Source of the DNA: Siminovitchia fortis
GTDB lineage: Bacteria; Bacillota; Bacilli; Bacillales; Bacillaceae_C
Length of the DNA: 64,000 bases
Assembly (NCBI RefSeq): GCF_003605365.2
Contig: NZ_QYTU02000009.1
Span: 1-64,000, forward strand
Reading direction: 5' to 3'
Shown here: positions 54,019 to 62,257 of the stretch, piece after piece
Numbering within the stretch: the stretch's first letter is position 1
How the letters are laid out: each line of letters opens with the position of its first letter
The notes under the pieces: model-generated
Told to the model about the DNA's origin: nothing
Seen by the model: only the letters and a program-made list of their open reading frames with translations
Database searches by the model: none
Program-made: the position numbers and the translations under genes

Positions 54019-54053
54019 AGACAGGTATTACGAACAATCCGTAATACCTGTCT
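54019..54053 (-). terminator. Terminator of yhgE
   Basis: Perfect 14-bp stem AGACAGGTATTACG / CGTAATACCTGTCT with a 7-nt loop and TTTTTT on the minus strand. A separate small hairpin (CTGACA / TGTCAG with TTTTTT, 53978-54005) ends the HAD gene on the plus strand. Confidence 0.9.
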
Positions 54054-54063
54054 TCGATTTTAC

Positions 54064-56526
54064 TTATGCCGCAGTTTCTGCATGCTGGTTGTTTGTTTTT
54101 TTATTTTTGATAATAAAGTATGTGACAGTCAACGCGGTGCAGACAAGAATGTATAGTGCCAGTATTCCGATGTTATGCCACATAAATGAGTAATCCCCGC
54201 TTGAAATGACCGCTTTAAATGCCTGGACAGTATAGGTCATCGGCAATAGGTTATTGAATGACTGCAGCATCTTTGGAATTAATTCCAGCGGGAATGTACC
54301 TGCGCTTGTTGTCAGCTGCAAAATAAGAATGACAATCGCTATGAACCGCCCCGGATCTCCCAGTGTTGTGACGAGGAGCTGTATCATTGTCATAAAGGTT
54401 ATACTTGTAATGATGGATACGAAAATGAACAATGGAACACTTTTCACTTCAATCCCCAATCCAAATATTAAGACAGCATCTACCAAAAGTGCCTGTATTA
54501 TTCCTGTAACAGCCACGACTCCGAATTTGCCCAGGAACCAGGCAATGCCATTGCGTGGTTTTATGGCAGGTTCCCTTAAATTAAAGACAATCGTCATCAA
54601 TAAAGCACCAACAAATAATCCCAGTGATATAAAATATGGCGCAAAACCTGTACCGTAGTTAGGAACCGGGTTTACTTCTTCCTTATCCACCTTAACGGGG
54701 TTTCCCATCATATCATACGTATCATCATTGGCTTCTACTGAGCTTGCTTCCTCTGCCGCATCACTCAATTTCTCATGCAGCTCCGCAGTTCCATCATGCA
54801 GTTCAGATGTCCCATCTGAAAGCTTCCCGGAACCATCGGCCAGTTTTTGTGATCCGTCTTTGATTTTGGATGAACCGTCCGCCAACTGCCCCATTCCGTT
54901 GCTTAACTCATTGGCACCATCTGACAATTGGTGTGCACCGGAATTTGCTTCTCTCATTTTTTGTCTGAATAATTCCATGTTCTTAACATACTCTTGTTGG
55001 CCGCTGCTTAACTTGGAAGATCCATCGCTAAGTTCTTTTGCCCCATTCGATAATTGGCTGACGCCTTTTTGAAGGGCAACCTGGCCGGATTGGATGGTTC
55101 CAAGACCATTTGACAATTGATCAAACACCGGATCAATCGCTTTTTGGATTTCTTTGTCCAGACCTGCAGTAGATCCGCCGAGCTTCTTATTTACTTCACC
55201 CTTATACAGGCTAAAAGCATTATCAATTCCTGCAGTAGCTTGACTCATTCCTTGCTTAATGCCTGCCTCTACCTGCGGCTTAAGTTGATTCGCCATTGAT
55301 TGCTCAATTTGTTCTTTCGAAGGGGAAGAAGCAGTTACTTGAGAAATGATTCCCTGGACTTTTTCTTGTGGAATTCCATTATCCAATAGCGCCTGAGAAA
55401 GTTTATTCATCTGTTCTTTTTGCATGTTTTCAATGTTGTTGGCAGCTCCCTTTGCAACCCCTGCAGAAAGCTGCCCTGATAATTCGTTCACAAGGTCATT
55501 TTCCAGCTTGCCTTTGATTCCCTGATTCAGTTGATCCAAGCCGGCATTCATCTCTCCGCTGCTTGCATTGATTTTTGCACCGATAGCGTCAGCCATCTGT
55601 TTTGGCAACTGATTCTGGAGCTGTTTTAAACCATCTTGGACTTTTCCTGTACCCGCCACTAAATCCGGCATTTTCCCGTTGACCTCTTGCAAACCGTTTT
55701 CAACCTGTGAAATGCCGCCATTTAGGGCCTTGGATCCTTTTTCAACATCTTTGGATGCACTGGCAAGCTTGTTGCTGGCATCTGATAATTGATCCATTCC
55801 GCCGGCAAGAGTCCTCGAACCATCGGCCAGTTCATCTGTTCCGGAACGTGCTTTTGTTACTCCATTTTCAAATTCAATCGAACTCGATGCCAGAACCTCC
55901 AAATTGTCCTTGAGCTCTTTGGAGCCGTCTGCCAGCTCTTTTGCCCCCTTATCCAATTTCCCGCTGCCGTCGCTGGCTTTTTCAAGGCCATCTGCCACAT
56001 CTCCTACTTTATCAAACATCGTTTCAGCGTAAGTGGATGTAACGGCCTTGGCAACTTCGGCCCTGATTTCTTTTGCCGCCGTTTCCCCGATCTGAGAGGA
56101 AAGGAAATTATATGCCTCGTTCGGTACATATTTCAGTTCCAATTTCTTCGGTTTTTCATCCATCAGGGTAGTTGCATTTTCCGAAAAATTCTTCGGAATT
56201 TCGATCAACATATAATATTTCCGATTCTCCAAATCCCGATAACCATCTTTTTTCGTGGCAAAATGGAATTGAAATTGATCATTATCCTTTAGCTTATCAA
56301 CCAATTCCTTTCCCAGTTCCAAATTCTCGCCTTCATAGTCGGCCCCCGCATCCTCATTCACGACAGCAACAGGCAAATCCCTCAAATAATCGTAGGGATC
56401 CCAGAAAGCCCAAAGAAACATCCCTGCATACATCAACGGAACAAAGACAACTGCAATGATAGGGATAAGCACCTTTTTATTTGCCAGAATTTGCTTCCAT
56501 TCAGATAAAAAGCTTGATTTCTGCAT
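54064..56526 (-). CDS. yhgE: YhgE/Pip-family membrane protein
   Basis: 820 aa. One N-terminal helix (VLIPIIAVVFVPLMYAGMFLW), a very long extracytoplasmic region of about 580 residues with repeated LSDGxxxLxDGS heptad-like units (for example ELSDGSSKLSSGQQEYVKN, NELSNGMGQLADGSSKIKDG), then five or six C-terminal helices of ABC2-like type. The family includes phage infection protein Pip. Physiological role is not settled; two TetR-type operators lie just upstream. Confidence 0.93.
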   Translation of the reverse strand: MQKSSFLSEWKQILANKKVLIPIIAVVFVPLMYAGMFLWAFWDPYDYLRDLPVAVVNEDAGADYEGENLELGKELVDKLKDNDQFQFHFATKKDGYRDLENRKYYMLIEIPKNFSENATTLMDEKPKKLELKYVPNEAYNFLSSQIGETAAKEIRAEVAKAVTSTYAETMFDKVGDVADGLEKASDGSGKLDKGAKELADGSKELKDNLEVLASSSIEFENGVTKARSGTDELADGSRTLAGGMDQLSDASNKLASASKDVEKGSKALNGGISQVENGLQEVNGKMPDLVAGTGKVQDGLKQLQNQLPKQMADAIGAKINASSGEMNAGLDQLNQGIKGKLENDLVNELSGQLSAGVAKGAANNIENMQKEQMNKLSQALLDNGIPQEKVQGIISQVTASSPSKEQIEQSMANQLKPQVEAGIKQGMSQATAGIDNAFSLYKGEVNKKLGGSTAGLDKEIQKAIDPVFDQLSNGLGTIQSGQVALQKGVSQLSNGAKELSDGSSKLSSGQQEYVKNMELFRQKMREANSGAHQLSDGANELSNGMGQLADGSSKIKDGSQKLADGSGKLSDGTSELHDGTAELHEKLSDAAEEASSVEANDDTYDMMGNPVKVDKEEVNPVPNYGTGFAPYFISLGLFVGALLMTIVFNLREPAIKPRNGIAWFLGKFGVVAVTGIIQALLVDAVLIFGLGIEVKSVPLFIFVSIITSITFMTMIQLLVTTLGDPGRFIAIVILILQLTTSAGTFPLELIPKMLQSFNNLLPMTYTVQAFKAVISSGDYSFMWHNIGILALYILVCTALTVTYFIIKNKKTNNQHAETAA

Positions 56527-56551
56527 ACACCATTATTCCCCCTTCAAACAA

Positions 56552-56617
56552 GTGACCATTATGTTCATTTAGTCATTTCACGAAAATAAATTATGACCAC
56601 TTCATTCATTTGGTCAT
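56552..56617. promoter_or_regulatory. Two TetR-type operators upstream of yhgE
   Basis: Site 1 (56552-56576) GTGACCAT...TTTAGTCAT and site 2 (56593-56617) ATGACCAC...TTTGGTCAT are both 25-bp imperfect inverted repeats in the yhgD-yhgE gap, 41 bp apart. A third lies upstream of yhgD. Confidence 0.75.
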
Positions 56618-56636
56618 ATCCACTTTAAATAAAGGA

Positions 56637-57212
56637 TTATCTTTTGGATAACCCATTTAACAAATACAATTTAAACAGCTTCGATATTTCATCTTTCTCC
56701 AGCGGCTTACGGACTTTCTCCCAGTCAAAGATGAGGGCAATATAAAGCTTAAAAATCACAAAAGCTGTGATTTCGGGATCGCACGGTTTAATTTCGCCCT
56801 TTTCTATTCCTTTTTGGACGAATCCTCCAACATACTGGACAATCGTATTTTCTATCTTTTGGACGACATCTTTAACAGCCGGGGTTCCCATTTCTTTTTC
56901 TTCCTGGATGAGCTTTATCATCAGTTGATGATCTGTTCGGTATTCCAGTAACTTAAAAAGCGCACGATCCACCTTTTCATAAAAAGATAAATCTTCATGT
57001 ATGATATTTTCCACTGATACTTTCATTTCATGAATTAAGGAAGAAATGATTTCATGAAACAATTCTTCTTTATTTTTGTAAAAAGTGTAAATCGTTCCCT
57101 TGCCGACATTGGCCAATTTGGCTATTTGATCCATTGTCGTAGCTTTGTAGCCGAATAAGGAAAAAGAATTTGTTGCTGCCCCTATGATTTGCTGCTTCCG
57201 GTCAATAGACAA
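56637..57212 (-). CDS. yhgD: TetR/AcrR-family regulator, YhgD-like
   Basis: 191 aa. TetR HTH: IIGAATNSFSLFGYKATTMD, IAKLANVGKGTIYTFYKNKEELF, followed by a helical effector-binding part. Upstream of yhgE on the same strand, as in B. subtilis. Likely represses itself and yhgE through the three TGACCA...TGGTCA operators. AAGAAGGTGA precedes the start. Confidence 0.88.
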   Translation of the reverse strand: MSIDRKQQIIGAATNSFSLFGYKATTMDQIAKLANVGKGTIYTFYKNKEELFHEIISSLIHEMKVSVENIIHEDLSFYEKVDRALFKLLEYRTDHQLMIKLIQEEKEMGTPAVKDVVQKIENTIVQYVGGFVQKGIEKGEIKPCDPEITAFVIFKLYIALIFDWEKVRKPLEKDEISKLFKLYLLNGLSKR

Positions 57213-57242
57213 TTATTTTTCACCTTCTTTTTTTGGGAGGTA

Positions 57243-57258
57243 CCTGTCACTCCCCGAA
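57243..57258. repeat. Short dispersed motif CCTGTCACTCCCCGAA
   Basis: Identical 16-mer also at 63440-63455. Both lie a few bases upstream of minus-strand start codons, where it reads TTCGGGGAGTGACAGG on the coding strand. It resembles Bacillus intergenic repeats with a GTGACAGG core. Confidence 0.55.
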
Positions 57259-57287
57259 ATATGATGAAATGAACTTATACAAAAGAA

Positions 57288-57312
57288 GTGACCACTTGAA
57301 CGTTTTGGTCAT
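57288..57312. promoter_or_regulatory. TetR-type operator upstream of yhgD
   Basis: GTGACCACTTGA...TTTTGGTCAT, 25 bp, same length and arms as the two sites before yhgE; indicates autoregulation. Confidence 0.75.
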
Positions 57313-57474
57313 ATGTACAGCCATCATACTAACACATAGATTCAAAGGACGCAACACAAATTCTTTGTTTGATTTTCAAAATAGTTCTTTTTGAGTGTTC
57401 CTCAAGCAACATTAAATATATTCGTTAAAATGGTATATCCCTGTATAGTTATAACAGAGATATTTTTTACTTTT

Positions 57475-57503
57475 TGCAACTATTTTACCGCCAATTGCAT
57501 CTA
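57475..57503 (+). promoter_or_regulatory. Possible ECF-type promoter
   Basis: TGCAAC (57475-57480), 17 nt, CATCTA (57498-57503) resembles ECF promoters with an AAC-type -35. The start point would be near 57510, which fits the TTG start at 57539 and suggests self-activation. The ORF's earlier start at 57503 would lie upstream of the transcript. Confidence 0.45.
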
Positions 57504-57538
57504 TGTATTATACCCGTTCAGAAAGGGGGGGCCGGCCG

Positions 57539-58105
57539 TTGGATTCCATTGACAAACTCAAAGAAAAAGATGAGCAAGCCTTAATGGAAGTAATGCATCA
57601 ATACGGGGATTACTTATTACGCACCGCTTATTTGCTCGTGAAAGATTATCAAACAGCTGAAGAAGCTGTTCAGGATACTTTTATTACTGCTTTTGAAAAA
57701 ATTCATCAGCTGGAGAATCCCGAAAAACTAAAGAGCTGGCTTACCGCCATTGCCCTTAACCAGTGCCGCTCCCGAATGCGAAAATGGCAATGGAAAAATA
57801 TCTTTCTTCACTTTGATGCTGTGGAACGTATCAATGGTGATGAAACCGCTCAAAGTCCCGAAGAAGCAATCGTTGATATGGCATTGGATCACAATATAAG
57901 TGAAGCCATTCAGCAGTTGGATTATAAATACCGCGAAGTGATTACATTATATTATTTTAACGAAATGAAAATCTCGGAAATTGCAGCACAAACCAAAACA
58001 AATGAAAACACAGTGAAATCAAGACTAAAACGAGCCCGGCTGCTATTGAAAGATCTATTGACGAAAGGAGAGGACCTCAATGAAAATACAACGGGAAGCA
58101 TTTAA
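57539..58105 (+). CDS. ECF-type RNA polymerase sigma factor
   Basis: 188 aa from TTG 57539; AAAGGGGGGG ends seven bases upstream. Sigma region 2 (LLRTAYLLVKDYQTAEEAV, DTFITAFEKIHQLENPEKLKSWL split here) and region 4 (LDYKYREVITLYYFNEMKISEIA, NENTVKSRLKRARLLLKDLL). First gene of a three-gene operon; overlaps its anti-sigma gene by 26 bp. Regulon unknown. Confidence 0.92.
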   Translation: MDSIDKLKEKDEQALMEVMHQYGDYLLRTAYLLVKDYQTAEEAVQDTFITAFEKIHQLENPEKLKSWLTAIALNQCRSRMRKWQWKNIFLHFDAVERINGDETAQSPEEAIVDMALDHNISEAIQQLDYKYREVITLYYFNEMKISEIAAQTKTNENTVKSRLKRARLLLKDLLTKGEDLNENTTGSI

Positions 58106-58412
58106 AAAGCAGCTCGATAACGAGATGGACGATATCAAGTTTACCAAACAGCGGGAAGTCATAGACCGTCTCCGTCAAATTACTTGGAAGGAAAAAGCCA
58201 GGCTGATTTGGAATAAAGAAATTGAACTCCCTCTCCTTCCATTGGCTGCGATTTGTACGGTGATATGTTTATCACTCGGAGTTAAATATTTCACCAACTA
58301 CGATTACATTTCCGATCCCATGACAGCGAAGGCGGACGAACTGGTTGAGATCGATGGGTATGTCTATTGGAAAGAAGACCTGGAAAAGACGGTGATGCGG
58401 TATGAAGATTAA
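58080..58412 (+). CDS. Probable membrane-bound anti-sigma factor
   Basis: 110 aa. Cytosolic N-terminal helical part (about 1-50, FKKQLDNEMDDIKFTKQREV), one membrane helix (LPLLPLAAICTVICLSLGV), and a short outer tail (DYISDPMTAKADELVEIDGY). Position and topology point to an anti-sigma factor; no Zn-binding HxxxCxxC motif is present. AAAGGAGAGG precedes the ATG. Overlaps the next gene by 11 bp. Confidence 0.72.
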   Translation: MKIQREAFKKQLDNEMDDIKFTKQREVIDRLRQITWKEKARLIWNKEIELPLLPLAAICTVICLSLGVKYFTNYDYISDPMTAKADELVEIDGYVYWKEDLEKTVMRYED

Positions 58413-60627
58413 AATAAAAGTGAAGCATGCTGCCCTTATTTTGATATGTATTCCATTGATCGTTTTTGTCATTGGGCCGCAACTTCAAATATATATAGCG
58501 AAAAAGCAAGTGGAGTACGGCCAGGCAGCAGCCAAGACAAAGCTATTGCAATCACTCGATAGCAGCATGATTTTGGACTCGCAAAAATGGAAAATCATCC
58601 AGAACTATATGCTGGATGATTATATGGCAGGCCAATTTGATGTATACATTGGGCCGGCGTTTTCTCAAGTCAGCCATCCTGACCGTGATGTTACATTTAC
58701 CTGGGATGAAATGTATCCTTATCTGAACATGTATGTGACAAAAGGTCCGATAGATGAGTATTTCGCTTCTGCGGCAAAACAGCTTGCGGTTCATTATAAG
58801 ACCATTGGCCAAGTTGATAAAGCGCAGGACATCCTGCAAAAAGCCATCGAACGAACAGCCGGCAGCAGCGATTCTTGGGTAGGTCAGGAGCTTCAATTAG
58901 AACAAACGCAAATCTTGATTGAACAAGCTGATTATTCGGCAGCCAAACAGCTTTTACAAGAAATGAGTAAAAGCAATGACCCGGAAAATGATTATTTCCA
59001 AGCAAAAATCGCCCAGAAGAAAGCAGAAATCAAACTCCGTCAAGGTCATGTACAGGATGCTTATAAGGAGGTTCAAAATGCCTTAGCGCAATATGAGGAA
59101 ATACCGGCGGAAAAAGATTCTCGGGAGGCTGATGAAATACCCGCCGGTTATGAAGAACTTCTATCTTTGAAAAAAAGTTTGCAAACTGCTTTAGCACAAC
59201 AAAGCCATATCAATAATACAGTCAAAGGAAGAATTGTATACAGCGATGGCACACCCGTAGCAAATGCAGGCGTCTTTTTACAGGCAGAAGAAGACGCAGG
59301 CAGCAGTATTACTCCGGATGAGCCTTACCAACAAACAACAGATGCAGATGGATATTTCAATATTTCGGGAGTATTGCCCGGAAGCTATCAAATTACTATA
59401 GGATTAAGCTTTGACCAAATCGATGGCTGGACATGGCCGGTTACTATGGATGAATGGATTGATGTCGGGGAAAAAAAGACATTCACTTATGATATCACTT
59501 TGCAAAAATTAATAGATATAAAATCTCCGGTCAACCAGCAAAAAATAACAGATAAACATATTCTCTTTTCCTGGGAGAAGATCGAAGGTGCAGACTATTA
59601 CCAGCTTAACCTGGGGGCGGATATTGATTCCGGCTCGATCAGTACGGTATTTAAATCATACATCACGGACAATCAAATCAAAGTGCCGGCCGAAGAGGTA
59701 TATGATCATCCGCTTGGAGTAATATTCCCCGGTGATGATCTGTCTACGGTAAGCCCAAAGTCATTGTTGGCATTTACAAATACGGATAATAGATTTTCAT
59801 GGTCTGTTGAAGCCTACCGCGCTGATGGAGAGCTGATTACACGCAGCAACGGCTATCGGCTGGATCAGGATACGATGGGAAACTTGCCTTTCTTTTATTT
59901 AAAGGAACGCAGCATGACGAAGGCCGACCAATTGCTGGTTGACAAAAAACTGAAAAAAGCGTTGGCAGCCTATCAATCTAATTACGAAAAAGATCCGGAC
60001 GATATTCACAGTTTGCGTATGATTGTCAGGCTGATGGATGCTGAATCATCCGACAAGCATGCGACCGAGAATGAAAAAAGCATTCCCTATTTGCAAGCCT
60101 ATGCGGAAAAGACAAACTCCCCGCAAGCCATATTCAGGCTTGTTGAATACTATTATGAGAAACAGCAATGGGGGGCCTTCAACAGATGGTTTAATCAGTA
60201 TGAAGCGGCGGCTGACGGCCATCTTGAAAGCTACGATCAGGCCATTTATGCCAGTGCGTTAATGAAACAAGGCAAATTAAAAGAAGCAAGCGAACAATTT
60301 AAACAGGTGATGAAGCTGGATAACAGCCATCGCTTTATCGGAAGCTGGCTAGCGGTGGAATTGTATGAAGGAAAAACCTTCGAACATGCTCTGGCCATTG
60401 CCAAGGAGTATCCGGAACGGCCTTTTGCCGACGAAAAAAGGGATTGGTTTTACATGGTGCAGGCACTTCAAGAGGAGAGTGAAACAGATTCCCATTATCG
60501 AGAGGAACTGAAAGAGGTACTCGGCCTCTATTTTAAAAACAAAGATCAAGAGCTGTCCAATTGGATGAAAACTGCCGATAAACCGGCGATGAAGGAATTT
60601 ATTCGGGCGGTGAAGGATGTGAGCTAG
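58402..60627 (+). CDS. Membrane-anchored TPR protein with carboxypeptidase-regulatory-like domain
   Basis: 741 aa. N-terminal anchor (ALILICIPLIVFVIGPQLQIYI split around 11-32), then a large extracytoplasmic region: TPR-like helices (about 110-270, KAQDILQKAIERT, AAKQLLQEMSKS), a CarboxypepD_reg/CnaB-like beta sandwich (about 272-365, VKGRIVYSDGTPVANAGVFL), a fibronectin-III-like part (about 375-480, HILFSWEKIEGADYYQLNLG), and C-terminal TPRs (about 520-735). Third gene of the ECF operon. It could be the signal sensor or the main effector in the envelope. No enzyme motif seen. Confidence 0.75.
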   Translation: MKIKIKVKHAALILICIPLIVFVIGPQLQIYIAKKQVEYGQAAAKTKLLQSLDSSMILDSQKWKIIQNYMLDDYMAGQFDVYIGPAFSQVSHPDRDVTFTWDEMYPYLNMYVTKGPIDEYFASAAKQLAVHYKTIGQVDKAQDILQKAIERTAGSSDSWVGQELQLEQTQILIEQADYSAAKQLLQEMSKSNDPENDYFQAKIAQKKAEIKLRQGHVQDAYKEVQNALAQYEEIPAEKDSREADEIPAGYEELLSLKKSLQTALAQQSHINNTVKGRIVYSDGTPVANAGVFLQAEEDAGSSITPDEPYQQTTDADGYFNISGVLPGSYQITIGLSFDQIDGWTWPVTMDEWIDVGEKKTFTYDITLQKLIDIKSPVNQQKITDKHILFSWEKIEGADYYQLNLGADIDSGSISTVFKSYITDNQIKVPAEEVYDHPLGVIFPGDDLSTVSPKSLLAFTNTDNRFSWSVEAYRADGELITRSNGYRLDQDTMGNLPFFYLKERSMTKADQLLVDKKLKKALAAYQSNYEKDPDDIHSLRMIVRLMDAESSDKHATENEKSIPYLQAYAEKTNSPQAIFRLVEYYYEKQQWGAFNRWFNQYEAAADGHLESYDQAIYASALMKQGKLKEASEQFKQVMKLDNSHRFIGSWLAVELYEGKTFEHALAIAKEYPERPFADEKRDWFYMVQALQEESETDSHYREELKEVLGLYFKNKDQELSNWMKTADKPAMKEFIRAVKDVS

Positions 60628-60650
60628 GGAACCCCGCCTGCGGGTTCCCT
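60626..60650 (+). terminator. Terminator of the ECF operon
   Basis: Perfect 9-bp stem AGGGAACCC / GGGTTCCCT with a 7-nt loop and TATTTTAT. Confidence 0.85.
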
Positions 60651-60662
60651 ATTTTATATAAA

Positions 60663-60745
60663 CGGGAGGGATTGCGACCGTATGGCTGCCGAAGAAACCG
60701 AGAATTTGAAAACTCGGGAGGCATTGCGACCCTATTCCAAGGGCT
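60663..60745. repeat. 52-bp repeat family, downstream pair
   Basis: One full 52-bp unit starting CGGGAGGGATTGCGACCG (60663-60714) and part of a second (CGGGAGGCATTGCGACCC, 60715 onward). It encodes a frame starting MAAEETENLKTREALRPYS. Same family and orientation as the array at 61968-62215, on the other side of the reductase gene. Confidence 0.75.
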
Positions 60746-60778
60746 GGCATTTCTTTTGTAAGATAATATTTGTTTTTG

Positions 60779-60803
60779 AAAAAGGGCCTGACCGGCCCTT
60801 TTT
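60779..60803 (-). terminator. Terminator of the YfmJ-like gene
   Basis: AAAAAGGGCC / GGCCCTTTTT, perfect 10-bp stem with TGACC loop; bidirectional by symmetry. Confidence 0.9.
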
Positions 60804-60804
60804 C

Positions 60805-61830
60805 TTATTCCACATACTTACGCTCAGCAACTTTCACCAAAAGCTTACCAATATTATTTCCCTTGAAGAGGTCAAGAAACGCATTGGGGATATTTTCAAA
60901 TCCTTCTTTTATGGTTTCACGATATTTGAGTTTCCCTTCTTGCAGCCATTGGCCGAGCTGCATTGCCCCTTCATTGAAACGTTCCGAATAATTTCCTACA
61001 GTGAAACCTTGCATCAATGCACTTTTCTTAATCAGCGTCGGCTGTACGCGTGGTCCGATATCAACTTCTTCAAGGTTATAGGTAGAAATAGCTCCACAAA
61101 CCGGAATGCGCGCATATCGATTTAATTGGGTAAATACAGCATCAGAAATCTCTCCGCCGACATTATCGAAATACACATCCACACCGTCCGGACAGGCACG
61201 CTTTACTTCACTTTCAAGATCTTCTGCTGTTCGGTAGTTGATGCCTTCATCGAAGCCCCATTCTTCTTTCAAGAAATTGATTTTTTCATTGGAACCAGCT
61301 ATGCCTACGACACGTGCACCTTTTATTTTCGCTATTTGCCCAACTGCAGATCCAACAGCGCCTGCTGCTCCCGACACGACAACCGTCTCCCCTTCCTTCG
61401 GCCGGCCAATTTCAAGCAAACCAAAGTAGGCAGTTAAACCAGTCATCCCCAATATACCTAAATGTGTTGATATGGGAGCAAGTGATGGGTCAATTTTTCT
61501 AATTTCCTTCTCATTTGCAACATAGTACTCCTGCCAGCCAAACATACCAATAACAACATCGCCTTGCTTGAAGTTCCCAGATTTTGATTCCATCACCTCA
61601 CCAATGGATCCGCCTTCAATCACTTCATTTACTTTAAATGGCTCCACATATGATTCAGCGTCCTGCATCCTGCCTCTCATGTAAGGGTCAACAGATACAA
61701 ACAGGGTTCGAACAAGTATCTGGCCTTCTTTCAGTTCTTCTACATCTTTTTTTACAAATTTAAATGTGCCGCTATCCGGCATGCCTTTTGGTCTTTCAGC
61801 TAAAATAATTTGATGATTGACAAGCGCCAT
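60805..61830 (-). CDS. NADP-dependent oxidoreductase, YfmJ-like (MDR superfamily)
   Basis: 341 aa, zinc-free medium-chain reductase related to leukotriene B4 12-hydroxydehydrogenase. N-terminal QIILAERPKGMP, TLFVSVDPYMRGRM, NADPH site VVSGAAGAVGSAVGQIAKIKG, GVDVYFDNVGGEISD, and CGAISTYN. Reduces alpha,beta-unsaturated carbonyls or quinone-like compounds by analogy. AAGGAG precedes the ATG. Flanked by copies of the same 52-bp repeat on both sides. Confidence 0.92.
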   Translation of the reverse strand: MALVNHQIILAERPKGMPDSGTFKFVKKDVEELKEGQILVRTLFVSVDPYMRGRMQDAESYVEPFKVNEVIEGGSIGEVMESKSGNFKQGDVVIGMFGWQEYYVANEKEIRKIDPSLAPISTHLGILGMTGLTAYFGLLEIGRPKEGETVVVSGAAGAVGSAVGQIAKIKGARVVGIAGSNEKINFLKEEWGFDEGINYRTAEDLESEVKRACPDGVDVYFDNVGGEISDAVFTQLNRYARIPVCGAISTYNLEEVDIGPRVQPTLIKKSALMQGFTVGNYSERFNEGAMQLGQWLQEGKLKYRETIKEGFENIPNAFLDLFKGNNIGKLLVKVAERKYVE

Positions 61831-61967
61831 GTGAATTTCTCCTTTTTTAAAAAAATTGGTTAAATCCTCAATTATGCTTCGCCTACATGTTAATCGAAAT
61901 GCAATGTTCCGGCTAGCAAAGAGACTTTATGATAAGGTTACCCGCAGCAACGGCAATGATGTATAAG

Positions 61968-62215
61968 AAGGAATTGCGACCCTATGACTACCGTAGATAC
62001 AGTAAAACTCAAAACTCGGGAGGCATAGCAACCGTATGGCGACCGTAGATGCAGTAAAACTCAAAACTCGGGAGGCATAGCAACCGTATGGCGACCGTAG
62101 ATGCAGTAAAACTCAAAACTCGGGAGGCATAGCAACCGTATGGCGACCGTAGATGCAGTAAAACTCAAAACTCGGGAGGCATAGCGGCCGCTTGGCTACC
62201 GAAGATGCGGTCGTA
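61968..62215 (+). repeat. Tandem 52-bp repeat array with mini-ORFs
   Basis: Three identical or nearly identical 52-bp units start at 62017, 62069 and 62121 (CGGGAGGCATAGCAACCG...). A degenerate unit precedes them and another follows from 62173. Four units contain a 14-codon ORF: ATG at 61984, 62036, 62088 and 62140, encoding MTTVDTVKLKTREA or MATVDAVKLKTREA then TAG. The codons for Arg-Glu (CGG GAG) supply GGGAGG, a Shine-Dalgarno-like sequence 12 bases before the next ATG. Whether it is translated is unknown. Confidence 0.85.
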
Positions 62216-62257
62216 ATTCCGTTTATCTCCTATTTAACACCCAAGTTTTTATGGCCT

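Noticed and set aside
58272-58509. Overlapping minus-strand frames in the ECF operon
   Set aside because: Antisense to the anti-sigma and TPR genes, no ribosome binding sites, no motifs.
61968-62215. CRISPR array
   Set aside because: The 52-bp units are contiguous tandem copies without unique spacers, and no cas gene is present.
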